A stretch of DNA of 40,717 bases from positions 1 through 40,717 of IMG/VR virus record IMGVR_UViG_3300005563_000021; one strand, 5' to 3'. Source of the stretch: a virus. Both the position numbers and the translations under genes were made by a program. The notes under the pieces are model-generated. The model was not told the origin of the DNA and did no database searches. It worked only from the letters and a program-made list of their open reading frames with translations. The stretch's first letter is position 1; each line of letters starts with the position of its first letter. Below, piece after piece: positions 19,861 through 28,279 of the stretch.

Positions 19861-20093
19861 ACTATGAACGATGGAGGGAACTGAAAAGAAAGATGGCCGT
19901 TATATCCTGCGCCATGGATATGCAGGAAATGATGGTGCCCAAAGAGGAAGCCATTAGGCGGGCGGAACAGATGCGTGATGCCTCCGACAATGCGGTAGAC
20001 CAAGGAAAGGCAAGCGTACAGCGTTGGCGGGACATTGAGTATAATATGGGGAATGCCCTGATTGCGCTGGAAGAAATGGGGCTTATTAAATAG
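19857..20093 (+). CDS. Hypothetical 78-aa protein (GTG start)
   Basis: GTG 19857 overlaps the preceding TGA; ATG 19863 is an alternative. It is helical with Met-rich stretches (MAVISCAMDMQEMMVPKEEA) and ends IALEEMGLIK. Unknown. Confidence 0.6.
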   Translation: MNYERWRELKRKMAVISCAMDMQEMMVPKEEAIRRAEQMRDASDNAVDQGKASVQRWRDIEYNMGNALIALEEMGLIK

Positions 20094-20122
20094 GGTTTAG
20101 GGCGTGCCAAGATTCTCTCTCC

Positions 20123-20278
20123 ATGACCTCAAAGCGAAATACCAAGAACAAGCCGCTCCCCAAATCTGGAAAAGTCCGCACCATAAAGCACAATCGGTTT
20201 CTGTGGGAGTATCGGTATACAGACGGGACAAAAATCTACTTCAACCCGGAAACGATTGTGAGCGTTCAGGTGTACTGA
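20123..20278 (+). CDS. 51-aa basic protein upstream of rusA
   Basis: ATG 20123 to TGA 20278 encodes a Lys-rich N terminus (SKRNTKNKPLPKSGKVRTIK) and a well-formed beta hairpin-like tail (WEYRYTDGTKIYFN, ETIVSVQVY). Accepting it means that the RusA frame, open back to 20104, must start later. The composition is far more protein-like here than in the overlapping frame. Confidence 0.6.
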   Translation: MTSKRNTKNKPLPKSGKVRTIKHNRFLWEYRYTDGTKIYFNPETIVSVQVY

Positions 20279-20286
20279 AACATGTT

Positions 20287-20628
20287 TTGCCGTGGCCCCC
20301 TTCTGCTAACGCTTATTGGCGGAGTATCGTTATACGTGGGGCGGTTCGGGTGCTCGTTTCGGGGGAGGCCCGAAAATACAAGGAACGGGTCGCCAGCCTG
20401 ATCCCTGCCAACCCCGCCAATGGCCATCTTTCTGTCACCATGGCATTTTATCGCCCCCGGAGGATTGGGGACCTAGACAACTCGATTAAGGTCACCCTAG
20501 ACGCCCTAAAAGGCATCCTATTCCACGACGACAAACAGATAGTGGAAATCCGGGCCACCCGCCACGACGACAAGGACAACCCAAGGGTGGAGATACACCT
20601 CAATTCAGGTATTGACCCATACCAATAG
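20287..20628 (+). CDS. rusA: RusA-family Holliday-junction resolvase (TTG start)
   Basis: PWPPSANAYWRSI near the N terminus, then GDLDNSIKVTLDALKGILFH with DLDN (D62, D64) and HDDKQIVEI (D82), matches RusA's catalytic aspartates D70, D72 and D91. The TTG at 20287 gives 113 aa, close to E. coli RusA (120), and starts 8 bp after the preceding stop. No ATG is available in frame nearby. RusA cuts four-way junctions to resolve recombination intermediates before packaging, fitting the ERF and YqaJ genes upstream. It is the last gene of the rightward block. Confidence 0.85.
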   Translation: MPWPPSANAYWRSIVIRGAVRVLVSGEARKYKERVASLIPANPANGHLSVTMAFYRPRRIGDLDNSIKVTLDALKGILFHDDKQIVEIRATRHDDKDNPRVEIHLNSGIDPYQ

Positions 20629-20709
20629 GGCGTTTACCCCATATATACAGGACCAGAGCACCGGGCGTGAGACCCCGGAAAAGCAACGCGATGCAGCAGT
20701 AACCCTTGA

Positions 20710-20743
20710 AGCCCGGAGGTCGGACGCCAATCCCCTCCGGGCT
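20710..20743 (+). terminator. Intrinsic terminator between convergent blocks
   Basis: Perfect 10-bp stem AGCCCGGAGG (20710-20719) and CCTCCGGGCT (20734-20743) around a 14-nt loop, followed on the plus strand by CTCCTTTTG. It lies after rusA and just before the end of the leftward late block, so it can stop rightward transcription. On the minus strand there is no T-run. Confidence 0.65.
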
Positions 20744-20759
20744 CTCCTTTTGACCAGAG

Positions 20760-21017
20760 CTAATTTTCTTCCCGGTTTCGGGCGTCTATCTTGGCAATCT
20801 CCTGACGGGCGTAGTTCTTGGTGTGGATGCCGATGGAGTCTCTTTCCACCATGTCAACGAGGAGGGCACGGGTCAGTCCGTCTATCCGGTGGGCGAGGCT
20901 CTTGATTTCTCCGGGGAGCTTTGCAAATTGCGTCATAAACCACCCTAGGACGGCTGTAAGGAGTCCCCACGGGGCCAATGGGGCGTAGTCGTTGGCGATT
21001 TGGGCAATCCAGTTCAT
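20760..21017 (-). CDS. 85-aa single-pass membrane protein (holin-like candidate)
   Basis: One hydrophobic segment near the N terminus (APWGLLTAVLGWFMTQFA, about residues 15-32) is followed by a long polar helix (IKSLAHRIDGLTRALLVDMV) and a charged tail (IAKIDARNREEN). It is the last gene of the late operon, in a run of membrane proteins. A holin or holin-associated role is a guess from size and place. Overlaps its upstream neighbour by ATGA. Confidence 0.55.
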   Translation of the reverse strand: MNWIAQIANDYAPLAPWGLLTAVLGWFMTQFAKLPGEIKSLAHRIDGLTRALLVDMVERDSIGIHTKNYARQEIAKIDARNREEN

Positions 21018-21157
21018 GACTTTCGTTTAATCAGATCGTCCACCGATTTCACTACGTCATTGGCCACCCCCTGCCATGGGTGCCTACTTCCAACGATGTA
21101 GCCAAATAAGGCGAATACTAGGTGGGTGACGAGCATGACGAGGCAGAGGGTAATCAT
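21014..21157 (-). CDS. 47-aa membrane micro-protein (lysis candidate)
   Basis: ATG 21157 to TGA 21014. It is a hydrophobic N-terminal segment (ITLCLVMLVTHLVFALFGYI) followed by a short amphipathic tail (WQGVANDVVKSVDDLIKRKS). 4-bp overlaps at both ends. It could be a small holin or antiholin; no family is certain. Confidence 0.55.
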   Translation of the reverse strand: MITLCLVMLVTHLVFALFGYIVGSRHPWQGVANDVVKSVDDLIKRKS

Positions 21158-21858
21158 GGCGTTTTGAGTTTGTGGAGGGTGCGGACGATTTTCTGTTGCA
21201 GGCCGGAGGATACGTTATCGAGGGCGGCTAGGGCCTGATTGGGTTCTGTTTGTCCTGAGCGTATATCCGTAACCAAAGTGGCAATCTGACCGGGGGAGAA
21301 ATGGGTGATTTTCACCCAAAGGTAAAGCGCGGCGATGGCCCCCAGTCCACAGATGGCCCAAAACGCTTGCTGCTCCGCCCCCCGGCTCTCCGCTGCTGCT
21401 TCCTCCAAGGCTAAATCGGCAGCCCGTTTGGCGGCTATGGCTTTGGCTAGTTCCCGCTGGATTTGGTCGGCCCGCTGCATGGCCTGCCCGTAAAGGGCGT
21501 TCGCCTCCACCACCCTCCCCTCTAAGACCGCCGTCTTGCGCCTTTCTGCTGCCAATAGGGCCTCCGAATCGGGTTTGGGGAGACTCGCTAGGGCTACGGG
21601 GACTTCGCGCCCTATAAAGAGTTTCTCGGGGCTTTCCGGGGCGGTCTGGTTCGCCTCCCCGATCTTCACGACGGAGGCCGCCGCTACCGATGCCGCTTTC
21701 TCTTGGGTGGAAACGAGGGCTTCCGTGGTCTTGGTGGACTGATCCGCCCGCTTGGACTCCCCGTGGAAGAACTTCGTCTTGGACAGCCCCCACCCGCCCA
21801 CCCCTAAGAGGGCAATGATTCCTAGGACAAGCAGTGAGATTTCGCCGCGAGTTTTCAT
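21154..21858 (-). CDS. 234-aa protein with two membrane segments and coiled coil
   Basis: ATG 21858 (MKTRGEISLLVLGII) overlaps the preceding stop, so the longer frame to 21906 is rejected. TM1 is about residues 8-25 (LLVLGIIALLGVGGWGL) and TM2 about 170-190 (FWAICGLGAIAALYLWV). Between them lies an Ala/Glu-rich coiled coil (ANALYGQAMQRADQIQRELA). After TM2 comes THFSPGQIATLVTDIRSGQ. The layout, TM, periplasmic coil, TM, is compatible with a spanin- or holin-like lysis protein, but the fold is not a known Rz. Confidence 0.55.
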   Translation of the reverse strand: MKTRGEISLLVLGIIALLGVGGWGLSKTKFFHGESKRADQSTKTTEALVSTQEKAASVAAASVVKIGEANQTAPESPEKLFIGREVPVALASLPKPDSEALLAAERRKTAVLEGRVVEANALYGQAMQRADQIQRELAKAIAAKRAADLALEEAAAESRGAEQQAFWAICGLGAIAALYLWVKITHFSPGQIATLVTDIRSGQTEPNQALAALDNVSSGLQQKIVRTLHKLKTP

Positions 21859-22190
21859 CGAACGACGTAAACGAGAACCCACCGAATCTTGCTCTTGAGC
21901 GTCCATCCATCGGAACGGGAGTTGGCGTCCCCGCTGGTCAAAACCGCCCGCTCATTCTCGGCAACCACCCGGTGTAATACCGTCCCCGTGTCCACGATGT
22001 ACCCATTCAAGGGCTGGCCGTGGTAGGTGTCGAAATACGCCTTCTCCCCTCCCCGAAGTACGGGGCGCATCGAACCACAGCACGCGGGGATTTTATCCAC
22101 CGAAAGCCATTTGGGCGCACCGGATTCAGGACCGAATTGAGTCTTCTCCTTCGGCCACCCCCACCCTAGAAATGCAGCCAGAAATAACAC
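21855..22190 (-). CDS. S26 signal-peptidase-like protein (Ser/His type)
   Basis: GTG 22190 lies 10 bp after GGAGG and 1 bp beyond the preceding stop. It gives 111 aa with a short hydrophobic start (LFLAAFLGWGW). ACCGSMRPVL (Ser40), GYIVDTGTVLHRVV (His73) and TSGDANSRSD (Asp88 or Asp94) fit boxes B, D and E of signal peptidase I, with His in place of Lys as in the archaeal/ER group. Family length is usually larger, but the core is compact. Expected activity is cleavage of a membrane-near peptide; the substrate is unknown. Confidence 0.6.
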   Translation of the reverse strand: MLFLAAFLGWGWPKEKTQFGPESGAPKWLSVDKIPACCGSMRPVLRGGEKAYFDTYHGQPLNGYIVDTGTVLHRVVAENERAVLTSGDANSRSDGWTLKSKIRWVLVYVVR

Positions 22191-22191
22191 C

Positions 22192-23577
22192 TCAACTAAT
22201 CCTCCACTTGGACATGGCGTAGTTGATGAAGGCGTTTTGCTGGGCGGTCGTTGCCGCCACCGAGTAGATGGCGATTTCGTTGGCTCTAATATTGCCATTG
22301 CGTGTGCCGTCCGCCCGGGAGGCCAAGGTGTATCCGTTGGCGGCAGTATTTCCGGGATTTCCGGTGGTGGCTATGGTCCGGTTCACGCGCAATGAAGATG
22401 AAGCCCCGTTAAATATGGCGCTCATGACCGCATTGGTGGCGACGGCGAGACCCGTGTTTGCGGCAGCTGCACCGACCGAAGACCGCAGCGCCAATTGCGG
22501 AGTGGTGCTATTTTGCTCAAGGACCGAAGAATCTGCACCGTTTCCGTCGAAGAAGTTATCCGTCGCCGTCCACGTCACTTGCTGCCCCACAAAGTAAACC
22601 GTTTCGGGCTGGGACAGCGAGAAGGCGGCGGCCTTCATGTAGTCGTTGGTCCCGTCGAACAGCATCCCTGCCCCCAAGGTCCAGACGGGCTGGTTGGCTG
22701 CCGTGAGTTGAACTAGGTCCCTCTCCCCACTGATGCGGGCTCCGAGGTCGCCGGAGGTGTTGACGGTGATCGTTTGCCCCGTGGCGGCCACACCTGAAGA
22801 ATTCAGCTTTGCGAAAAGCGAGAAGGCCGCATTGAGGGTGATTCCAACTTGAAGGTTGCCATTGCTGTCGGCCAACACCGCAGCCGCGCTAAGTGCCGTG
22901 GGATAAACGCGCACGGCCCGATTAACCGAAGCCGAAAACTTGTTTGGCGTACCAGTCGCGGCAGCAGCACCAATGAACCCGACCCCCACGCTATAGTTGT
23001 TGTTGTCGGTTATGGTTGCCCCGACCGCCAATCCGTTGAGATAGTAAGTACCCGTTGTTCCTGAGCGGGTGTAAGTGACTACGGTGCGAGTAAGCACCGA
23101 TAGAACGCCCGTGGACGGCGTATTAAGTCCTACGCCTTCCTTGTTAGTGACCGGATTTCCGCTGGTATTTACCAAGAGTGAAAACCCGTTTGAATCGGAC
23201 CCAAGCAATGACTGTATAGACGCTATCGACGTAACAAACCCGTCCCAAACCACCGTGAAATCGCCGGCACCGAAGGCAGTGAGCGCCGTGAAGCTGGCGT
23301 AATTCCCGCTCGCCCCGTTCAGGCAAAGCCGGTTCACGGCGCTGTTCCCCGACTTGTCCGCAATGAGCGCCACGGAACCGCCCGAGGTCATTGCCCCACC
23401 CCCGCTTTTCAACATGGAGGAAATATCCGTAGTGTCATACCAAGCCTGTAGCTTCTTGAGCTGGCGGGGGGAAAACTTGCGCCTCCCCCTCAGAGGACTG
23501 GACAACCTCGGAAGATTAAGCAGCCGATAGGGAGCGTACTCCTTTCCTAGAATGTTGGAGAAGGCGGGGAGGGACAT
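22192..23577 (-). CDS. 461-aa LamG/concanavalin-like adhesin, probable receptor-binding protein
   Basis: After a basic N-terminal segment the protein enters FSPRQLKKLQAWYDTTD, the usual lead-in to a LamG-like sandwich. Domain 1 covers about residues 90-235 (FTVVWDGFV ... VVTYTRSGTTGTYYLNG ... RVYPTALS). Domain 2 covers about 310-455 (MLFDGTNDYMKAAAFSLSQ ... IAIYSVAATTAQQNAF). Two tandem sugar-binding-type domains at the end of the structural operon suggest a tail-fibre or spike adhesin. There is no catalytic signature. The start overlaps the preceding stop by 1 bp. Confidence 0.7.
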   Translation of the reverse strand: MSLPAFSNILGKEYAPYRLLNLPRLSSPLRGRRKFSPRQLKKLQAWYDTTDISSMLKSGGGAMTSGGSVALIADKSGNSAVNRLCLNGASGNYASFTALTAFGAGDFTVVWDGFVTSIASIQSLLGSDSNGFSLLVNTSGNPVTNKEGVGLNTPSTGVLSVLTRTVVTYTRSGTTGTYYLNGLAVGATITDNNNYSVGVGFIGAAAATGTPNKFSASVNRAVRVYPTALSAAAVLADSNGNLQVGITLNAAFSLFAKLNSSGVAATGQTITVNTSGDLGARISGERDLVQLTAANQPVWTLGAGMLFDGTNDYMKAAAFSLSQPETVYFVGQQVTWTATDNFFDGNGADSSVLEQNSTTPQLALRSSVGAAAANTGLAVATNAVMSAIFNGASSSLRVNRTIATTGNPGNTAANGYTLASRADGTRNGNIRANEIAIYSVAATTAQQNAFINYAMSKWRIS

Positions 23578-25199
23578 TATTGGGAGGGGCGGCCCGCTTG
23601 GGCGGTTCCGAAGCGGGCAATTTGTGCCGGAAGGTCGGGCAACGGATTTCCGTAGGTGGGCTGCCCAAGATATTTGGCGTAACGACTGGAAAGAACCGCA
23701 CCCCGAACCGGACCTTCTCCTAATGGAATCAGGGCGGCGGCAGCGCCAACGGGTCCGAAAGTGGCAGCACCTGCCCCGCCGAAAAGAGCCGGGGCAATCG
23801 TCCGCAGTTTTGAAACGCCCGAAGGGGGAACCCCAGAACCTAAGCGGGAGTAAGTCGGGAACGCCTTGTTGAAGCGGGCAATCGTGTCCAGTTCGTCCGT
23901 CAGTTTACCGATGGAGCGGGCGAGAGTCGGGGCCGACACGTTCGCATCCCCCAAGTTGAGAGCCTTCTCCACTTCGTAGGACTTGGCGATTTGGACGCGG
24001 GCTTTGCGGAGGGCGGAAACGAGACCAGGTTGGCCGGAACGCTTCGCCTGCGCCTCAATGAAGTTTTCGAGCTGGTCCGCTTGGGCGTCCAACTTGACGG
24101 CCATCTTGCGGTCCGAAGGTTGGGCGCTTCGCTCGTAAGACTTCCAGTAGTCCTTCGCATCCCAGCGAACATCCTTGAGCTTTTCCAAGTCCTTGGCGGC
24201 CTGCGGGGAAATCGCGGCAATCTCTTTGTACGGGAGGGAGGCTTCCGCCCGAACGTCCTTTAAAACCTGTTCCGTAAGGGGGGCGTCCACGGGTGCGCCA
24301 ATCGCTTTCTTGGCAAGGGCGTTTGTGATTTCCTGATTGCGGATAGCCGCCTCCTGCCCCGTCGCCGCCTTCCCCGCGAAAGATTCCACGAGGTTGTTAA
24401 TGGCTGACGGGTTGATCTTGGAAGGAGGAACGACATACCCAGCCGCCCGCGCATCGGCCAGCGTTTGATCCCGCACGCTGTTCTGAATCGTCTTCAGTTC
24501 CACGGCTTCATTGTTTGCCCGAACGAAGGGAGAAATAACCTTGTTCAGTTCAAGCGCCCTCCCCATCGGGGCACCCAAAGCAGAGAGACCAGCAGAAGAC
24601 AGGGCTTCCGCTCCTGTCGGTAAACGTTGTTCGTCAATTCCGGTTTGGACCACGTTAGCGCCAAGGCCAGCTAGACCCAGTTTCCCCGCCTCACGGGCAA
24701 TGCCGGAAAAGCCTTCGCTACCGAGGGCACGCAAGGGGGTTGCCCCCAACACCCCAGCAGCAGCAAGACCACCCGGAGTGGATTCCTCGCCGGCAATCTT
24801 ATTGCCAAGATATTCACCCCCGATTGAAGAAAGTCCCCCGATAGCAGCCAAGGACGCCCCACCCGTAAAAGGAGAGAGGGCCACGGCAGCAGCGGGAAGC
24901 CCAACCTTAGCCGTAGCAGATCCTAAAGCCTGTGCGGCCATCCCTGCTTTGGAGGAGAGGCTTTCAGGGTTTTCCGTGGCCTGCCTCTGTTGGGCGGCCT
25001 GAAATTCTGCTGGGGAGGAAAATTGAGCGCCCAGCGTTGGGGGAGCGGGGGTGTTGGGTGCCGCTGAATAGGGGTCAGCCGAACGATCAGGCGGAGCCAT
25101 GCGCGCAAAGATGTCATCCAACTCCTTTTCAGTTGGCGGGGCGTCCCCTTCGATGTGGAGGGTCTGTCCTTGCGGAGAGGTTGCGGTATAGGTCGGCAT
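23577..25199 (-). CDS. 540-aa ejection-type internal virion protein
   Basis: N-terminal short beta motif (ATSPQGQTLHIEGDAPPTEK), then Ala/Gly-rich hydrophobic stretches (VALSPFTGGASLAAIGGL, LAAAGVLGATPLRAL) able to insert in membranes. A region DARAAGYVVPPSKINPSAIN with NNLVESFAGKAATG follows, a pattern seen in internal/ejection proteins of many podophages. Helical sequence and a second hydrophobic C-terminal part (about 465-500) follow. The likely role is forming the DNA-ejection channel. It starts 1 bp inside the stop of the preceding gene. Confidence 0.7.
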   Translation of the reverse strand: MPTYTATSPQGQTLHIEGDAPPTEKELDDIFARMAPPDRSADPYSAAPNTPAPPTLGAQFSSPAEFQAAQQRQATENPESLSSKAGMAAQALGSATAKVGLPAAAVALSPFTGGASLAAIGGLSSIGGEYLGNKIAGEESTPGGLAAAGVLGATPLRALGSEGFSGIAREAGKLGLAGLGANVVQTGIDEQRLPTGAEALSSAGLSALGAPMGRALELNKVISPFVRANNEAVELKTIQNSVRDQTLADARAAGYVVPPSKINPSAINNLVESFAGKAATGQEAAIRNQEITNALAKKAIGAPVDAPLTEQVLKDVRAEASLPYKEIAAISPQAAKDLEKLKDVRWDAKDYWKSYERSAQPSDRKMAVKLDAQADQLENFIEAQAKRSGQPGLVSALRKARVQIAKSYEVEKALNLGDANVSAPTLARSIGKLTDELDTIARFNKAFPTYSRLGSGVPPSGVSKLRTIAPALFGGAGAATFGPVGAAAALIPLGEGPVRGAVLSSRYAKYLGQPTYGNPLPDLPAQIARFGTAQAGRPSQ

Positions 25200-26926
25200 T
25201 AGCGGGCGACCGTCACGGAATACTTTCCTACTTTCTGGGGCTGTGCGGAAGATGAAGACTGGTTATATTTCGAGTCAGCCTCCCCGATTAGCTGCTGGTT
25301 ATAAGCACGCAGTTCCTTGGCGATTTGGACGGAGGGGAGTCCCAAGTTTTCCAGTCGGATACGCTCATTGCCGAGGGCAATGCGACGTTGCGCCACCTGC
25401 CCCATAGCCTGAAGGATTTGGCGATTCGCCTGCGGGCTAAGATTCTTGTTCGCCGTGGCGCTGCTGAAAAGCTCCCGCTCGTAATTGGAAATCGACCCTC
25501 CCCCCTTCGCCAAGTCCTTGGTCATTTCCAACGAAACCTGACCCAGAATCTTTTCCAGTTCTTGCTGGTTGGCGATTTTGGTTTCCTTGCCAGTCCATCG
25601 GGAGATTGCCGAAGCGAGGGCCGTAAAGGAGGTTTGACCGAAGCCCGTCTTGGCCCCCGCATCCAAAAGCTCATTCACTCGCCGGATATTCTGAATCTGG
25701 GACTGGGCTGCGTTCGCTTCCGCCGTCGCGTCGTCTATGGCCTTGTGGGCGGAAATGACCGTTTGCTTGCCCTCCTCCTCCGCTGCCGCCGCCTGCCCCT
25801 TGGCCTGTGCCGCTAGTTGGGGATCAGTGCCGGCGGGGACAAGTCGCCCGTGTGCATCCCGTGAGAAGATAGACCCATCCGGGGCCGTATAGGAGGCTTG
25901 GGAGCGAAGGGCGGCCTGCGCCTGCTCAAAGGGAGTTGCGCCGTTCTGAGGACGCTGCTGGGTCTGTGTTGAGGCTTGGGCGGGGGCGTTCTGAACGGGA
26001 GCCGGAGGCGTATTCAGCGAAGGGGCCGTGGGGATTCCTGGATTTAACGCCGCAAGATTCGACGGGGCTTCACCCGTAGCCAAGAAGCGCATGGCATCCG
26101 GGGAAGGGCCGGAGTTCTGGGCGACCTGTGCCGCCATGGTCGCTTGCGGAGCTGCCCGAGAAACGTAACCGGGAGCACCCGGAACCGTGTTGGGGTCTTG
26201 CGTCAGGGTGAAGCGATTTCCGGGAATCTGGTTCTGCTGGTAAACGGGCAAACGAGAATCAACGGCGGGGGCCGGAGTTGCGGTCACTCGCGCCCCACCA
26301 AATCCGGTAACCGGAGCGCCGTTAGCCGCAAGGGCCTGCTGCCTTAGTCCGGTGGGAGCGTAAGCGTGGATTCCAGATGCAGCGGGCGCACCCGCCCCAC
26401 CCCCGCCAAATGAAGTATTGAAAATCCCGATAGCCGCCTGCCTCTGCTGTTCAAATCCGGGAAGGTTCGGGTCCAAGTTAATCCCCGCATCCCGCAAACG
26501 CTGCTGGTACACGGCAGTCTGCCCCGCCTGCCCCGCCTGAGTCAAAGCCGCCGCCGCCCCCAATGGGGCAATCCCTGCGCTAAACGGATCGAGTCCCACC
26601 GGAGCGGGAGAACCTAAAACGGGGGCGGGAGCGCGAGCAGCAGCCGGAGCCGCCGCTGGGGCCATCCCAAAAGCGTTTCCATTGGAAATCGAGTTTTGGT
26701 CCCCGAATGAACCCGGTGCGTAGATGCCTGCATTGGCTGCCGCGTTCTGAGTAGCGAAGTCGGGGGCCATCGGGGGGCCGTTCCGAAGGTTGGAGAAAGT
26801 CGAACGCATCGCCGCCCCGATATTGGAAGACGGGTTCCCGCTCCGCTGCCCAAATACACCCTGCTGCAAAACCTCCCGAAGCTGGTCCGGGGATTTAAGC
26901 TGATTCTGATAAAATGGGGAGGCCAT
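25199..26926 (-). CDS. 575-aa Ala/Gln/Pro-rich ejection-type internal virion protein
   Basis: The N-terminal 360 residues are low-complexity (Ala, Pro, Gln, Gly). They are followed by a long helical region (KQTVISAHKAIDDATAEANA, GQVSLEMTKDLAKGGGSISN, ANRQILQAMGQVAQRRIALG). 'GsIsNyERelfs' followed by 'np...tpeanr.i' is a pattern of podophage internal proteins. Together with the 540-aa protein it probably leaves the capsid with the DNA. ATG 26926. Confidence 0.65.
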   Translation of the reverse strand: MASPFYQNQLKSPDQLREVLQQGVFGQRSGNPSSNIGAAMRSTFSNLRNGPPMAPDFATQNAAANAGIYAPGSFGDQNSISNGNAFGMAPAAAPAAARAPAPVLGSPAPVGLDPFSAGIAPLGAAAALTQAGQAGQTAVYQQRLRDAGINLDPNLPGFEQQRQAAIGIFNTSFGGGGAGAPAASGIHAYAPTGLRQQALAANGAPVTGFGGARVTATPAPAVDSRLPVYQQNQIPGNRFTLTQDPNTVPGAPGYVSRAAPQATMAAQVAQNSGPSPDAMRFLATGEAPSNLAALNPGIPTAPSLNTPPAPVQNAPAQASTQTQQRPQNGATPFEQAQAALRSQASYTAPDGSIFSRDAHGRLVPAGTDPQLAAQAKGQAAAAEEEGKQTVISAHKAIDDATAEANAAQSQIQNIRRVNELLDAGAKTGFGQTSFTALASAISRWTGKETKIANQQELEKILGQVSLEMTKDLAKGGGSISNYERELFSSATANKNLSPQANRQILQAMGQVAQRRIALGNERIRLENLGLPSVQIAKELRAYNQQLIGEADSKYNQSSSSAQPQKVGKYSVTVAR

Positions 26927-26972
26927 GTTTGCTATAAGTTGCGCTAATGTTGAGTTGGTGGGAGTTCAAACC

Positions 26973-27122
26973 CTAAATGGAGCGAGTTGGAACCACGATA
27001 GGGCGACACGAGGAACACCCCTTCTTTTTCCATCTAACGGAATTGGGAGGAGAAACGGGGATGGGCTGGCCGCTGTTCTTCCGGGCCTCCCGCTGCTCTC
27101 TGGTGATAAGTTTGGGCGTCAT
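26973..27122 (-). CDS. 49-aa basic protein with CxxC
   Basis: ATG 27122 overlaps the preceding TGA (27119-27122) and the stop TAG is at 26973. MTPKLITREQREARKNSGQ, then RWKKKGCSSCRPIVVP. The coupling and composition make it a real small gene between two structural genes. Function unknown. Confidence 0.55.
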   Translation of the reverse strand: MTPKLITREQREARKNSGQPIPVSPPNSVRWKKKGCSSCRPIVVPTRSI

Positions 27123-28279
27123 GGGCAGGAGTCGCCGCAGTTCAAGCGTCCGCTACAGTCCAGACTAAGATCGTACAGGGCTGTAATGGGATTCAAAGTC
27201 CACCCAATCGAAGAAAACGACACGGCAATATGAGCCTCCATGAAGGACGCTCCGGGAGGAGGAACCACACAATAAGTCCTAATGATGTACCTCCCTGTAT
27301 ATGGAAGCGGGGATGATGTCTGCGTGTCACCGCCCCCGCCCGATCCTAGGGATTCTACAAGGGTTCCAGTGTAATCGTAAATGTCAGCGAAAACATCCGG
27401 AGTTCCTCCATCCGTAGATGCGAAAAACGTTACCGTCCCTCCGGATGTAAAGTTGGCAGACGCCCAGCATGTCTCAAATGATGGAACCGGAGACGACCAA
27501 AATCCAGTGAATGTGCTTCCGAAAAAATCGAACGTATCCGGGGGTATTATTGGGTCTTCAAGGAATCCCATGCAATTACTGACCTGAAGCGCATCGGTTA
27601 GAACTGCATCTGCCGTTGCGCAATCCGCGTACCATGTTCCCGTCGCCTCCGTCAGTGGGGGCAGCAGCATCTTCGGGCACGCCTCCAACTGTCGCGTGGT
27701 TCCGCTGTCATCCCATAGGGCGATGACGGGATTAACGGCGTAGGTGTTCGACGAAGTCAGGGTGAACGAGCACGCCGTGAAATCCGTTGTCATCGGCGGG
27801 CTAGAAAGTGATATGGCCAGATAATAAACCCCATCAGCGGGAAGCGCGGAGCTAATGACCGGGGAAGCGGAAGGCCCGAGGAATTCCACCTCCGTTCCAT
27901 TGCAGTCATAAATCCGCATCGCCCCATTCTCGGCATCCGTGAAGGCGAGGGAAAGCGTCGCCCCCGATTTCGCTGAAATGGATACCCACTCATCGCCAAA
28001 AGAGGATGTGGCACTCGGGAACGTGGCGGAAACAACAACGGATGTTCCATCAAAGGATGCCGTCAGGGAATCCGCAAAAGTGTCCTGTGAGTAAACAATG
28101 CAGGACGCCACTTGCAGGGGATCGTCAACCACCGCAGCAGCCGTTGCGTAATCCGCGTAGGGAACATCAAATACAGGGATAAGCAACGCACACGAGCACG
28201 CGCCTGTTGGCGTTGTGCAGCACGGCAAACAAGTATTGTTCTTAACAAACCTACTGGGGTCGAATGGATCGACGCTCAC
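27119..28279 (-). CDS. 386-aa structural protein with two tandem PPC-like domains (GTG start)
   Basis: GTG 28279 overlaps the preceding TGA (GTGA), giving MSVDPFDPSRFVKNN; the frame back to 28360 is antiparallel overlap with the previous gene. Two repeats of about 165 residues are visible. Each starts with YADYATAAAVVDDPLQVASC (41-60) or YADCATADAVLTDALQVSNC (217-236), and each ends with NPVIALWD (183-190) or NPITALYD (363-370). The middle of each looks like the PPC beta-sandwich (RIYDCNGTEVEFLG, YYLAISLS). Cys-rich, so disulfides may matter. Probably a fibre or decoration protein. Confidence 0.65.
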   Translation of the reverse strand: MSVDPFDPSRFVKNNTCLPCCTTPTGACSCALLIPVFDVPYADYATAAAVVDDPLQVASCIVYSQDTFADSLTASFDGTSVVVSATFPSATSSFGDEWVSISAKSGATLSLAFTDAENGAMRIYDCNGTEVEFLGPSASPVISSALPADGVYYLAISLSSPPMTTDFTACSFTLTSSNTYAVNPVIALWDDSGTTRQLEACPKMLLPPLTEATGTWYADCATADAVLTDALQVSNCMGFLEDPIIPPDTFDFFGSTFTGFWSSPVPSFETCWASANFTSGGTVTFFASTDGGTPDVFADIYDYTGTLVESLGSGGGGDTQTSSPLPYTGRYIIRTYCVVPPPGASFMEAHIAVSFSSIGWTLNPITALYDLSLDCSGRLNCGDSCP

